In this document: positions 27,896-36,143 of the stretch, piece after piece
How positions within the stretch are numbered: the stretch's first letter is position 1
Layout of the letters: each line of letters opens with the position of its first letter
DNA from: Chloroherpeton thalassium ATCC 35110
GTDB lineage: Bacteria; Bacteroidota; Chlorobiia; Chlorobiales; Chloroherpetonaceae
Length of the DNA: 64,000 bases
Direction: 5' to 3'
NCBI RefSeq assembly: GCF_000020525.1
Contig: NC_011026.1
Span: 124,001 to 188,000 of the forward strand
Notes under the pieces: model-generated
The model's input: the letters and a program-made list of their open reading frames with translations, nothing else
Databases searched by the model: none
Told to the model about the DNA's origin: nothing
Position numbers and translations under genes: made by a program

Positions 27896-28345
27896 TTATC
27901 GGTCAAAAATGCTTTCCGTCTCGCGCTTCATCATCTCGCCTTTCGCCCAGCTTGTGATGCGATTGCCGCTGACGAGCAATTTCGACTCGTCGTGCCAGTT
28001 GTCAGGATTGATTAAAACGAACCAACCGCGACCGTAAGGTTCGGCGTTGACGATGGACGGTTCTTCCAAAACATTGGTGTTGCGTTGAATAATCGTGCCG
28101 GAAACGGGCGAAAGAATTTCCCCAGTCATTTTTGCGGCCTCCAGTGAGCCGAGCGATTCATGGCGGCGAACACGGCTGCCCGCGCTATGAAACGACATGT
28201 AGACCAACTCGCCGGCGGAGTCCAATCCTAACGCATCGATGCCGATGACGACATTGCCGGTGGTCGGATCGGGCTTTGCCCAAAAATGATACCGGCTGTC
28301 GTAGAACCGGTCTTCCGGGAATTTGAGTTTTTCGTTTCGGCTCAT
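27896..28345 (-). CDS. lbpA2: Lipoate-binding protein LbpA, GcvH-like (second copy)
   Basis: 149 residues, GcvH-like beta-barrel. The lipoylation hairpin GSLEAAKMTGEILSPVSGTI (about 66-85) has Lys72 as the modified residue. In the glycine cleavage H protein the same hairpin reads GSVES-K; no gcvP or gcvT is present here, and sLpl(AB) is next door, so it is assigned to the sulfur system. It differs clearly from the other copy at 39509-39970: it has no NNCMLPEDL start and no C-terminal cysteine pair. AAAGGAG precedes the ATG. Confidence 0.82.
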   Translation of the reverse strand: MSRNEKLKFPEDRFYDSRYHFWAKPDPTTGNVVIGIDALGLDSAGELVYMSFHSAGSRVRRHESLGSLEAAKMTGEILSPVSGTIIQRNTNVLEEPSIVNAEPYGRGWFVLINPDNWHDESKLLVSGNRITSWAKGEMMKRETESIFDR

Positions 28346-28473
28346 GTTGTAGCTCCTTTATTGTTTTGCTTTTCGCGTCCCCTAACGCTTTTTATAAAAC
28401 CTTTCGGTTGAATAGAGTGAATCGAACCGTGTTTGCTTGCGGTGCAATTTTCATGTCTTCGGTCGTGTGAGAA

Positions 28474-28551
28474 GAGGGCAGACAAGTAGGTCTGCCCCTA
28501 CCTCAGATGTTATTTGTTTTGTAGGGGCGAAAAATTTTTCGCCCTTACGCT
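28474..28551. repeat. Dispersed intergenic repeat, family C, copy 1
   Basis: A hairpin GGGCAGACAAGTAGGTCTGCCC is followed after about 28 bases by the perfect palindrome GGGCGAAAAATTTTTCGCCC at 28525-28544 with GTAGG and CTTACG flanks. The same two-part arrangement recurs at 33385-33500. It lies in the 684-base gap between the second lbpA and the EMO-type gene, which holds only repeats and no credible gene. Confidence 0.88.
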
Positions 28552-28629
28552 GTTATGCCTGCCAACCCTGGCAAAAAATTTTGCCATCGGTCGTGGAAAC
28601 AAAGACCGCCGCCGATGACAAAAAAAAAT

Positions 28630-28707
28630 GTCATTCTGAGGCTTCTTAGCCGAAGAATCCAACTTGACCGACGCATGGATGCTTCACCTAAGAAGGTTCA
28701 GCATGAC
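28630..28707. repeat. Dispersed intergenic repeat, family A, copy 2
   Basis: Begins GTCATTCTGAGG, contains TTCTTAGCCGAAGAATCCAAC and GCATGGATGCTTCACC, and ends TTCAGCATGAC. It is close to copy 1 at 17164-17250 in the same orientation. Confidence 0.85.
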
Positions 28708-28801
28708 AACGCACCGATTGTCATTCAACCGTTTATCTGTTCTCACATAACATTACCGGCTACCGATGACAACTTTTAACTGGAACTGAAAGGCCTCAGG
28801 C

Positions 28802-28835
28802 TTGCCCGGATTTCGTCTCCGCTCAATGCGACACG
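28802..28835. repeat. Dispersed intergenic repeat, family B (short copy)
   Basis: Contains GGATTTCGTCTCCGCTCAATGCGACACGG, a single-arm copy of the family B word. It lies in the same repeat-only gap upstream of the EMO-type gene's 3' end. Confidence 0.7.
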
Positions 28836-29029
28836 GGAACGTTGTCATTCAACTGTTATCTGCTCCCGCTTCGGAAAAACTACCGGCTCGGCATGACACA
28901 CAAAAAATCGGTTGTCGGTTCATCCTATTCAGCTTCAAAATGCTTTTTATAAAAACCTCTCACCTTTTTTCCCTTTCAAAACAAAAGTTCCAAAGGGCGA
29001 GAGGAAACGAGGACAACGGACAATTTTTG

Positions 29030-31069
29030 TTAGGCTTCAACCGCTTCTTTTTTCGCCGCTTCGGCTTTGGATTGCTCCATTGCGTCATAGATGAAATCTA
29101 TGACATCGACGACCTTCAGCTTGCCTTCGTTGCCGGAGGTTTTGACCGCGTCGGTGAACATGGTCTTGTCCTTCGGGCAAGCGACGGCGAAATAAGCAAC
29201 GCCCAGTTCGGCTGCTTCCATCACACGATTTTCGCTCGGGCGTTGGGTCATGTCTTCATGCTCCTTCATCCAGATGCGTCCGCCGCCTGCTCCGCAGCAG
29301 AACGAATTTTCATGGTTGCGCGGCATTTCCACCAGTTCCACACCGCAGCGCGAGATGAGTTCGCGCGGCGCGTCGTAGATGCCGTTGTAGCGACCGAGAT
29401 AGCACGGATCGTGATAGGTTGTTTTTACCCCTAACGGTTTCTTTAACTTGATTTTTCCCGACTCCACAAGTTCCAGGAGCAGCGTGGTGTAGTGCTTCAC
29501 CTTGAACTTGCCGCCGAATTGCGGATACTCGTTTTTCAGCGCGTTGTAGGTGTGCGGGTCGGTGGTGATGATTTCCTCAAAGTTCGCTTTTTCAAGCGCC
29601 TTGATGTTTTGTTCGGCGAGCATGGCAAAAAGGCCTTCTTCACCGGCGCGGCGCACATCGTTTCCGGCGGATTTTTCGTCCTTGCCCAAGATGCCGAAGT
29701 CTACGCCGGCGGCCTGCAAAACGGTGGCCACTTTGCGCGTCGTGTCTTCGCAGTTTTGGTTAAACGAGGCGAAGTCGCCGACAAACCAGAGATATTTGAC
29801 CGGCTCTTTGGTCGCGTCTTTGATTTTGAAATCGAGCGGTTTTGTCCATTTGGTGCGCTTGCGAGCCGAGTCGCCGAAGGAGTTGCCTTGTTCGTCCAAG
29901 CCGCGCAGGGCGTCGGCCAGTTCGGCGGGCATTTTGGCGTCAAAGACAAGGTTGCGGCGCATTTCCACGATGTCCAGCATCGGTTCGTTGCCGACCGGGC
30001 AAACGCGCACACAGGCGTAGCAAGTGGTGCAATTCCAAATCGCATCCTCCGAAATCGCGTAATCGCTTAGTTTCGGGTCTTCCCAGCCGTTTGTGAGTTG
30101 TTTGGCGTTTTGATTGATGAAATAACGCTTGTTGATTTCCAACGCCGACGGGCTGAGCGGCGTGCCGCTGTTGTGCGCCGGGCAAACCTCGTGGCAGCGC
30201 GTGCACATGATGCAGGCGTAAGAATCCAAGACTTGCGGCCAAGCCAAGTCGCGCAGTTTCGCGGCGCCCGGCGCTTTGGCATCAAGCGGAGCATCCAACC
30301 GGCCGCGCGGCGTTTTGCGAGCGAGCGCAAGATTGACGGGAGCAATCATCAAGTGGATGTGCTTGCTTTGCGTGAAATACGGCAGGAACACGACGATAAG
30401 TCCCATCGCCAGCCACCAAGTGACATGGATGCCGACTTCAAGCCCGCCCCAACCGTGAAAAATCGGCGCAATAAGGCTGGCGGTCGGCAGAAACGGATCG
30501 CCGTGGCCGTGTTCGGCAAGATGAAAAACCGTGCCGAGCCAGCGCGAACCGACATGAATCAAGATGAAAATACCGACTATCAAGGAGTCACGACGAACGC
30601 CGCCTTCGGCAACCGCCGGGAGCAGCTTGACATTTTTATTAAACTCAAAAACTTTCGGTTTCATAACGAACCGGCGAATCAAGAAGAAAATCATGCCGGT
30701 TAAAACGAAAATGCTAAAGATGTCTGCAAAAAGGTTAAAACCGCGAGCAATCGGATTTTCACTGCCGATGGTCGTCCAACCCGGCACGAAGGCTTCCAAC
30801 ACGTCATTGACGTTCACGAGCAAATAAAAGCTGAATCCGAAGAAAATAAAGGCGTGGAACAAGCTTGCCAGCGGGCGAGCTTTGAAGATCGGCTTTTGCA
30901 TCCCGACATCAATCAGGGCGCCGATGAATCTGCCTGCCAAATTGTCGCTGCGGTCGGCAGAGCCGCTTTTTTGCATCAGTTTCACTATCCGGCTGAACCC
31001 CTGAAAGGCAATCCCTCCGCACACAAGCACCAGCAAAACAAACGCAATCTGTTCAGCGGGGTAAAGCAT
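29030..31069 (-). CDS. EMO-type membrane Fe-S oxidoreductase (ETF:quinone link; DUF224/CCG family)
   Basis: 679 residues. The N-terminal 240 residues have about five membrane helices with histidines (e.g. His72, His172, His216) as in nitrate-reductase-gamma/HdrE-like cytochrome b domains. Two [4Fe-4S] sites follow: Cys286, 289, 292, 296 and Cys347, 350, 353, 357. The C-terminal half is a CCG-type domain (HDPCYLGRYNG, then SFCCGAGGGR). This architecture matches the ETF:methylmenaquinone oxidoreductase EMO known from beta-oxidation. It follows etfA directly, so it should pass electrons from EtfAB to menaquinone. AAGGAG precedes the ATG. Confidence 0.82.
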   Translation of the reverse strand: MLYPAEQIAFVLLVLVCGGIAFQGFSRIVKLMQKSGSADRSDNLAGRFIGALIDVGMQKPIFKARPLASLFHAFIFFGFSFYLLVNVNDVLEAFVPGWTTIGSENPIARGFNLFADIFSIFVLTGMIFFLIRRFVMKPKVFEFNKNVKLLPAVAEGGVRRDSLIVGIFILIHVGSRWLGTVFHLAEHGHGDPFLPTASLIAPIFHGWGGLEVGIHVTWWLAMGLIVVFLPYFTQSKHIHLMIAPVNLALARKTPRGRLDAPLDAKAPGAAKLRDLAWPQVLDSYACIMCTRCHEVCPAHNSGTPLSPSALEINKRYFINQNAKQLTNGWEDPKLSDYAISEDAIWNCTTCYACVRVCPVGNEPMLDIVEMRRNLVFDAKMPAELADALRGLDEQGNSFGDSARKRTKWTKPLDFKIKDATKEPVKYLWFVGDFASFNQNCEDTTRKVATVLQAAGVDFGILGKDEKSAGNDVRRAGEEGLFAMLAEQNIKALEKANFEEIITTDPHTYNALKNEYPQFGGKFKVKHYTTLLLELVESGKIKLKKPLGVKTTYHDPCYLGRYNGIYDAPRELISRCGVELVEMPRNHENSFCCGAGGGRIWMKEHEDMTQRPSENRVMEAAELGVAYFAVACPKDKTMFTDAVKTSGNEGKLKVVDVIDFIYDAMEQSKAEAAKKEAVEA

Positions 31070-31088
31070 CGTTATTCTCCTTATTATA

Positions 31089-31135
31089 TATCAACAAAAA
31101 GAGAAGGTGGGAGAACGCTGCTCTTTTTGTTGATA
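31089..31135. repeat. Perfect 15-base inverted repeat between etfA and the EMO-type gene
   Basis: TATCAACAAAAAGAG (31089-31103) and CTCTTTTTGTTGATA (31121-31135) are exact reverse complements separated by 17 bases. In the mRNA this hairpin would sit a few bases before the ribosome site of the EMO-type gene. The word CTCTTTTTGTTGATATA also occurs near 15988, upstream of the DUF202 gene, so it may be a dispersed element and not a terminator. Confidence 0.7.
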
Positions 31136-31157
31136 AATTTTGGTTAGGTTTGTTGAG

Positions 31158-32102
31158 TTATTCCAATTCTTCGAGCATTTCCTCACAAACCTCAAAGAGG
31201 TCGGCGTTGATGCCATAGTGAGCCACATCGAAGATCGGCGCGTTTTTATCGGTGTTAATCGCAATGATGGTCGAGGCGCTCTTCATGCCTTCGAGGTGTT
31301 CCGGTGCGCCCGAAATGCCGAGTGCGATATAAACTTTCGGCTTGACCTTCAAACCGGATTTTCCGACCTGACGGGTTTTCGGCAGCCAGCCGGCGTCGAC
31401 CACGGCGCGGGAGCAGGCCACATCGGCTTTGAGGGCTTCGGCAAGATTTTCGGCCAGTTCGATATCGTCCTTGCTGCCAATGCCGCGACCGACTGCCACC
31501 AAAATTTCGCTTTGCGTGATGTCGACATCGCTGCCCTGCGGTTCAATCAACTTTTTGAAACGCACTTTTCCGTTGCCTGCGGAAACCGCGAGGTCTTCCA
31601 CTGCGGGCGAACCGGAAGTTTGACCAGCTTCGGCGGGGAACGAACCGGCAAGCACCAACGCGACGGCTGCTCCCGACACGTTCGTGACCACATTCATTTT
31701 GCCGCCGTATTGCTGGCTGACGAAAGAAAATCCGTCGCCCTCGTTTGAAATACCGCAGCAGTAGCCGACGACGGGCAAACCGAGCGCGGTCGCAACCGGC
31801 GCGGCGATGTCCATGCCCATCGAGGTTGAGCCGACTAGCGTCAAGGACGGGGATTTTGCTTCAACCGCCGCTTTGACCGCAGCCGCGTAAGATTCGGGAT
31901 TGTATTCGGTTTCCGTACCGACGGCGATGACCGCATCGGCGGCGCCCAATTCGGAAGCTTTATTTTTCATGTCGCCGAAAACGAGCGCAAGGCATTTGCC
32001 GCCCGTAGCGCCGGCGAGTTCTTTGGCTTTTCCAAGCATCTCAAATGTGATGTCCTGAAAGTCTCCTTTGAGATGTTCCGTTACAACGAGTATATCTCCC
32101 AT
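31158..32102 (-). CDS. etfA: Electron transfer flavoprotein alpha subunit
   Basis: 314 residues, usual length. The FAD-binding C-terminal domain shows the ETF-alpha signature (GWLPKTRQVGKSG, KVKPKVYIALGISG, then IIAINTDKNAPIFDVAHYG). It forms a heterodimer with EtfB encoded just upstream, carrying electrons from an Fe-S partner to a quinone-linked oxidoreductase. Context with sHdr genes upstream and the EMO-type membrane protein downstream suggests sHdr as electron source and menaquinone as acceptor. The central PAEAGQTSGSP linker is compatible with a non-bifurcating ETF, but this cannot be decided by eye. Confidence 0.92.
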   Translation of the reverse strand: MGDILVVTEHLKGDFQDITFEMLGKAKELAGATGGKCLALVFGDMKNKASELGAADAVIAVGTETEYNPESYAAAVKAAVEAKSPSLTLVGSTSMGMDIAAPVATALGLPVVGYCCGISNEGDGFSFVSQQYGGKMNVVTNVSGAAVALVLAGSFPAEAGQTSGSPAVEDLAVSAGNGKVRFKKLIEPQGSDVDITQSEILVAVGRGIGSKDDIELAENLAEALKADVACSRAVVDAGWLPKTRQVGKSGLKVKPKVYIALGISGAPEHLEGMKSASTIIAINTDKNAPIFDVAHYGINADLFEVCEEMLEELE

Positions 32103-32175
32103 GATTGCCTAATAATTTTTTGTTATCGCAAATTTTTGTCGGCCTAAATTGTGCCGATGTTTTCAGGATTGTCGT

Positions 32176-32303
32176 GTTTCGTCTCCGCTCAACACGACAC
32201 GGATTTTAGGTTTCCCTTTTTAACACGACACGGATTTTAATCCTGCCTTTTTCCTTATCAGCTTTGTCTTTTTCCTTGTCGGCCTGAGCGGAGACGAAGG
32301 TCG
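32176..32303. repeat. Family B repeat block between etfB and etfA
   Basis: Begins GTTTCGTCTCCGCTCAACACGACACGG and ends CCTGAGCGGAGACGAAGG, with ACACGACACGGATTTTA occurring twice and CTTTTTCCTTRTC words repeated between. It fills most of the 254-base gap between the two ETF subunit genes, which in most genomes are almost contiguous. Confidence 0.82.
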
Positions 32304-32356
32304 GCTTTCAAAAGTCTCATTTCATCCTCACTCAGTCCGGTCAAAGGCCTTACTTT

Positions 32357-33103
32357 TTAAATGACACCTTTTTCTTTGAGAATCTCCAGCAAGTCGCCTG
32401 CCGAATCCAACATGGTTGCACTGCCGGATTTTTCCGGTGGCGCCATGCTTGCGATTTCCGAGCCTGCGCCTGCTCCCAAATCGCCGGTCGAACCGGTGGC
32501 GAGGCTCATGGAATCTTGCACCTGACGCACTTTGCTGACCGGAGCATAGCGCGGGGTTTGGCGAGCGGCTTGAATGCCAAGCACGCCGGGCAAATCCATC
32601 TCAAATTCGGCAACCATGCCACCGGCATATTCCTTATTGACCAAAACGGAACTGCCCTGAACCTTAACGCCTGCTACGGCGCTGATGCACGGCAAGCCGA
32701 GATAAGTGGCAAGCACGGGGCCGAGCTGGCCGTCGCGGTCATCCACAGATTGGACGCCGGCCAAAATCAAATCGCAACCTTCGGTTTTGGCCGCGTTGGC
32801 AAAGGCTTGGGCGAGCTGGTGCGTGTCATGCGGGGTGTCGCCGGTGAGTTTGATGGCCTTGTCCGCGCCTTTGGCAAGGGCGGTGTAAAGCATCTTGTCG
32901 GTCTCGTCGCCATCGATAGCCATCACCACCACTTCCGTTGCCGCGCCTTCTTCCTTCAAAAGCAAAGCTTCCTCAAGCGCATGGTCGTCATACTCGTTGA
33001 GCTTAAACTTGATGTCATCGGTGTCAAGAGCTTTGCCGGAGCCATCGACCTCAAGGTCTTCCACCAAATCCGGCACTTGTTTTAACGGAACAATGATTTT
33101 CAT
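32357..33103 (-). CDS. etfB: Electron transfer flavoprotein beta subunit
   Basis: 248 residues from the start MKIIVPLKQVPD at 33103, chosen because AAAGAGGTAGAG lies directly upstream; an upstream TTG/ATG start would add 15 polar residues. The ETF-beta core is clear: KFKLNEYDDHALEEALLLKEE, then DLILAGVQSVDDRDGQLGP and the AMP-loop region. The last 40 residues form an extension ending in a short helix, GDLLEILKEKGVI, as in ETF-beta of Fe-S-coupled systems. Partner of EtfA. Confidence 0.92.
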   Translation of the reverse strand: MKIIVPLKQVPDLVEDLEVDGSGKALDTDDIKFKLNEYDDHALEEALLLKEEGAATEVVVMAIDGDETDKMLYTALAKGADKAIKLTGDTPHDTHQLAQAFANAAKTEGCDLILAGVQSVDDRDGQLGPVLATYLGLPCISAVAGVKVQGSSVLVNKEYAGGMVAEFEMDLPGVLGIQAARQTPRYAPVSKVRQVQDSMSLATGSTGDLGAGAGSEIASMAPPEKSGSATMLDSAGDLLEILKEKGVI

Positions 33104-33195
33104 CTCTACCTCTTTGCTGTTTTTGTTTTGTTGTTTTGTTGAAAACATGGGGTTTTCAACAGGTTAATGTTTGTTGTTTTTGTTTCGTCCGCGCT

Positions 33196-33316
33196 GCTTT
33201 TTTCTTTGTCGGCCAACTTTTTCTTTTTGTCAGCCAACTTTTTCTTTGTCGGCCTGAGCGGAGACGAAGGCCTGTATTTCAAAGAGTCGTGTTTCGTCTC
33301 CGCCGGGCATGACACG
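33196..33316. repeat. Family B repeat block upstream of etfB
   Basis: Three tandem copies of a CTTTTTCTTTGTCGGCC-like unit (33199-33250) run into CCTGAGCGGAGACGAAGGCC, followed by the inverted arm GTTTCGTCTCCGC and GACACGGATTTTAGG. It lies in the 475-base gap between etfB and the sHdrB3-type gene, which contains only this block and a family C repeat. Confidence 0.8.
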
Positions 33317-33384
33317 GATTTTAGGTTTCCCTTTTTTCCAGTCGGCCTTAGAACCCTTTTATGGCGATCTCGTCTATGCCGTCA

Positions 33385-33500
33385 CGAGGGCAGACACGTA
33401 GGTCTGTTCCTACATCAAGGTTTTATTTGATTTGTAGGGGCGAAAAATTTTTCGCCCTTACGGTGTTTGCCGTTAGGGGCGAACCTACGTGTTCGCCCTT
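33385..33500. repeat. Dispersed intergenic repeat, family C, copy 2
   Basis: GAGGGCAGACACGTAGGTCTG, then the perfect palindrome GGGCGAAAAATTTTTCGCCC at 33438-33457, then GGGGCGAACCTACGTGTTCGCCC. It matches copy 1 (28474-28551) in its first two parts and adds a third hairpin. Confidence 0.88.
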
Positions 33501-33578
33501 TTTTTATCCTACCCATTCAACACGACATGAGAATCTTCGCCATCCATAGAGCCGGACGAAGGCCGATGCACAAGCGCG

Positions 33579-34865
33579 TTAATCTTCGCCCATGCAGTAA
33601 TCCAAGATTTCAATGATGTCGCGGACGATGAGTTTGCCGTCGTTGCCTGTGGCTTTGACCGAGTCTTCAAAACGAGAGACTTCATACGGGCAGCACACGA
33701 TTAGCACTTCCGCGCCGACTTCCACCGCCTCGCGGACGCGGTTGTCGGACAGGCGTTCGCTCAAATGCTCGTCGACCGTGCCGCCGAGCCATTGGCCGCC
33801 GCCGCCGCCGCCGCAGCAATAGCTGCCTTGCTTGTTGCGATACATTTCCACAAACTCCGCTCCCGGAATCGCGTTGATGAGATTGCGCGGCGCATCGTAT
33901 TCGCCGTTATGTCTGCCGAGATAGCAGGGATCATGGAAGGTGACTTTTTTCGCAAATTCGCGTTTGAGGAGCGGCTTTATTTCTTCCAATTTTTCGGAAA
34001 GAAATTGGGTGTAATGCTCCGCTTTGAGTTCGTTGCCCGTGATGGCCGGATAATGCTTTTTGAAGGCATTCAGCGCGTGCGGGTCGGTGACGACGAGCCG
34101 GTTGTGCGGATATTTTTGGAACAAGGCATCGTTGTGGCGCACAAGTTCATCGAAGAGGCCGGATTCACCGACGAGTCGCTGCGAGTCGCCGTCCGTCTTT
34201 TCTTCTTTGCCCAAAATTCCGAAATCCGTGCCGAGCTTGTTAAAGACGCGCACCATCGCTTTGGCCGCATCGTTGCCGCGACCGTGATAGGCGTAATAGT
34301 CGCTGACATGCCACAGCACATCGACCGGTTTCGAGCCGTCTTCTTTGGAGAGGTCGCGCACCTTTTCGTTCAACTTTTTCATCCATTTGATGCGATTGCG
34401 AGCCGATTCGCCCATCGGATTGCCGTATTCGGCCACGCTGCGGAGCATCTCCTGAAGCTCGTCCGGCGTTTTGCCGTCAAGCACGGCTTTTTCACGCGCC
34501 GACGGCATGATTTCCAACATGTTGACTTCCTTAGGGCAAACGCGCAGGCAATTCATGCAGGTCGTGCACATCCAAAGGTCTTTGTCCTCAATCAGGTTCA
34601 GGCCGGCTTGCACCTTGCGGAAAATCTTGCGCGGGGCATAGCTGCCGACATTATCCACCGGACAAACGCCGACGCATTTGGCGCACTGATAGCAATAGCC
34701 CAGCGATTCGCCGCCCGTCAGCGCGGTAATTTCTTCGAGATACTGCGTATCGTAGTCGGTAATTTCACGCGGCACATACATCCGATTCCATTCGCCGGAA
34801 ATATCCACCCCATCGATGATGGCGCTTTCGAGCTGCGTGGTTTGTTGATATTTATGCTCAGACAT
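33579..34865 (-). CDS. shdrB3: sHdrB3-type Fe-S protein (HdrC-HdrB/HdrD-like fusion with CCG domain)
   Basis: 428 residues. Two ferredoxin-like sites, CYQCAKCVGVCP near residue 58 and CTTCMNCLRVCP near 100, precede a CCG domain with HDPCYLGRHNG, YCCGGGGGGQW and a late VCCPYE. It is a soluble relative of the EMO-type protein's C-terminal half. In type II sHdr loci such a gene stands between the conserved unknown gene and etfAB. Inferred role: taking electrons from the sHdr core to EtfAB. It overlaps no gene but ends one base before the upstream gene's stop region, so coupling is likely. Confidence 0.8.
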   Translation of the reverse strand: MSEHKYQQTTQLESAIIDGVDISGEWNRMYVPREITDYDTQYLEEITALTGGESLGYCYQCAKCVGVCPVDNVGSYAPRKIFRKVQAGLNLIEDKDLWMCTTCMNCLRVCPKEVNMLEIMPSAREKAVLDGKTPDELQEMLRSVAEYGNPMGESARNRIKWMKKLNEKVRDLSKEDGSKPVDVLWHVSDYYAYHGRGNDAAKAMVRVFNKLGTDFGILGKEEKTDGDSQRLVGESGLFDELVRHNDALFQKYPHNRLVVTDPHALNAFKKHYPAITGNELKAEHYTQFLSEKLEEIKPLLKREFAKKVTFHDPCYLGRHNGEYDAPRNLINAIPGAEFVEMYRNKQGSYCCGGGGGGQWLGGTVDEHLSERLSDNRVREAVEVGAEVLIVCCPYEVSRFEDSVKATGNDGKLIVRDIIEILDYCMGED

Positions 34866-35621
34866 TTAGTTCGTCTCCTTTCCTTGAACCCCCAAAACCC
34901 GTTCGGCGAGTTCGGAAAGTTCAGGTAAAATTCGGTTGTATTCCTGCGATAATTTCACTTTGAAAACCAGATTCATATAGACGGCATAGACACAGGCCAG
35001 AAAGACATCCGTGCCGTAAAGTCCTTTGCCGAAGCGGGCGTAACCGCTTGTGTGTCCGTCGCGGGTGAGTTCGGCGACGGCTTGCCCGACTTTCAAATAG
35101 CTTTCTCCGTAGGTTGCGCCCGCAAGCTCGGCCTTGTCGCTAAGCACGAGCGGCAACGCACCTTTTCCGTTTTTCGGACTCCATATCCAAGTTGTCCATA
35201 GCCAATATTTATCAGGCATGGTGAAATGCAGGAGTTCACCGGCAAGGTTTAGCGCCCGCATTTCATTAATACCCTTAACAGCGTCGAGAAACCAATCATG
35301 GCGTTCGGCCACCGGCTTGTTGCCGTAAAGCAGGGTCTTGATTTCCGCTTTAAGCGGCTCAAAGCCGTTTGCCTGAACAAAGAACAAGGACTTCTTCCGA
35401 ACGGAGAAGACGGAAAGAAGAACACGGCGTAAATCGGTCTCGGTCATTCGATCAATCGCAGATTCGGCGAAGGTTTGCTCGAAAAGCCTGCCTTTTTCCT
35501 CAAGGCGCACGCCAAGCGTTTTCAACTTTTCCGAACTCGCCAGCCGATTTACCTGCTTCAAAAGTTCATGGGAAGCTTCGGAGTCAATCAGCGTTTCTAT
35601 GGATATGTTGTCGTATAGCAT
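34866..35621 (-). CDS. sHdr-associated conserved protein of unknown function
   Basis: 251 residues, soluble, rich in Leu, Glu and Lys, with a Trp-rich centre (DKYWLWTTWIWSPKNGKGALPLVL at about 135-158, quoted here only as position: the WLWTTWIW cluster is the striking part). No cysteine motif, signal peptide or membrane segment. A gene of this kind stands after sHdrA in described sHdr clusters and is called hyp. It abuts the sHdrB3-type gene without a gap. Function unknown; the strict link to sHdr suggests a structural or assembly role. Confidence 0.65.
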   Translation of the reverse strand: MLYDNISIETLIDSEASHELLKQVNRLASSEKLKTLGVRLEEKGRLFEQTFAESAIDRMTETDLRRVLLSVFSVRKKSLFFVQANGFEPLKAEIKTLLYGNKPVAERHDWFLDAVKGINEMRALNLAGELLHFTMPDKYWLWTTWIWSPKNGKGALPLVLSDKAELAGATYGESYLKVGQAVAELTRDGHTSGYARFGKGLYGTDVFLACVYAVYMNLVFKVKLSQEYNRILPELSELAERVLGVQGKETN

Positions 35622-35679
35622 TGTTTAAATTTTCTTGAGTCCTGTTTCGTCATGGTCGTATTTCGTCTCCGCTACCGAT

Positions 35680-35756
35680 GTCATTCCGAGCTTCCCAGCG
35701 AAGAATCCATCCTTACCGGACACATGGATGCTTCGCCGAAGCCGGCTCAGCATGAC
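35680..35756. repeat. Dispersed intergenic repeat, family A, copy 3
   Basis: Begins GTCATTCCGAGCTTCCC, contains AGCGAAGAATCCATCC and ACATGGATGCTTCGCC, and ends CTCAGCATGAC. It stands in inverted orientation to copy 4 at 36074-36143, 320 bases away in the same gap. Confidence 0.85.
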
Positions 35757-35764
35757 ACGGATTT

Positions 35765-36047
35765 TTTTCCATGTCACTCTGCCTTTTTCCATGTCAGCCT
35801 GCTTTGTCAGCCTGCCATTTTTCTTTGTCAGCCTGAGCGGAGACGAAGGCCTGCTTTTTCAAGAAGCCGTGTTTCGTCTCCGCTCAACACGACACGGATT
35901 TTCATCCTCATTTTCTTGTCAGCCTGTCTTTTTCCATGTCAGCCTGCTTTGTCAGCCTGCCATGTTTCTTGTCAGCCTGAGCGGAGACGAAGGCCTGCTT
36001 TTTCAAGAAGCCGTGTTTCTTGTCAGCCTGAGCGGAGACGAAGGCCT
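35765..36047. repeat. Family B repeats in a partly duplicated tandem block
   Basis: The word CAGCCTGAGCGGAGACGAAGGCCTG occurs three times (near 35829, 35975 and 36023), with GTTTCGTCTCCGCTCAACACGACACGG in between and several TTTGTCAGCCTGC units. A stretch of about 60 bases around TCCATGTCAGCCTGCTTTGTCAGCCTGCCA is present twice. The 546-base gap between shdrA and the unknown gene holds nothing else; apparent reading frames here are translations of the repeats. Confidence 0.85.
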
Positions 36048-36073
36048 GCCTTTTTAAGCGTGACCAAAAGGTT

Positions 36074-36143
36074 GTCATGCTGAACGAAGTGAAGCATCCA
36101 TCCTGCGGGCATGTGGATTCTTCGCTGGGAAGCTCAGAATGAC
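36074..36143. repeat. Dispersed intergenic repeat, family A, copy 4 (inverted)
   Basis: Begins GTCATGCTGAACGAAGTGAAGC and ends AGCTCAGAATGAC; it is the reverse complement arrangement of copies 1-3 and ends 24 bases before the stop codon of shdrA. Confidence 0.85.

Noticed and set aside
27896-28345. Glycine cleavage H protein
   Set aside because: No gcvT or gcvP in the window, the lipoyl-lysine hairpin differs, and sLpl(AB) is directly adjacent.
33765-34928. 387-residue open frame on the plus strand
   Set aside because: It is antisense to the whole sHdrB3-type gene, has no family motif or ribosome site, and arises from the GC-rich codon pattern of the opposite strand.
35635-36083. Overlapping plus-strand frames of about 140 residues
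   Set aside because: They are translations of the dispersed repeats (recurring FRLRST/SLSGDEG units) and carry no gene signal.
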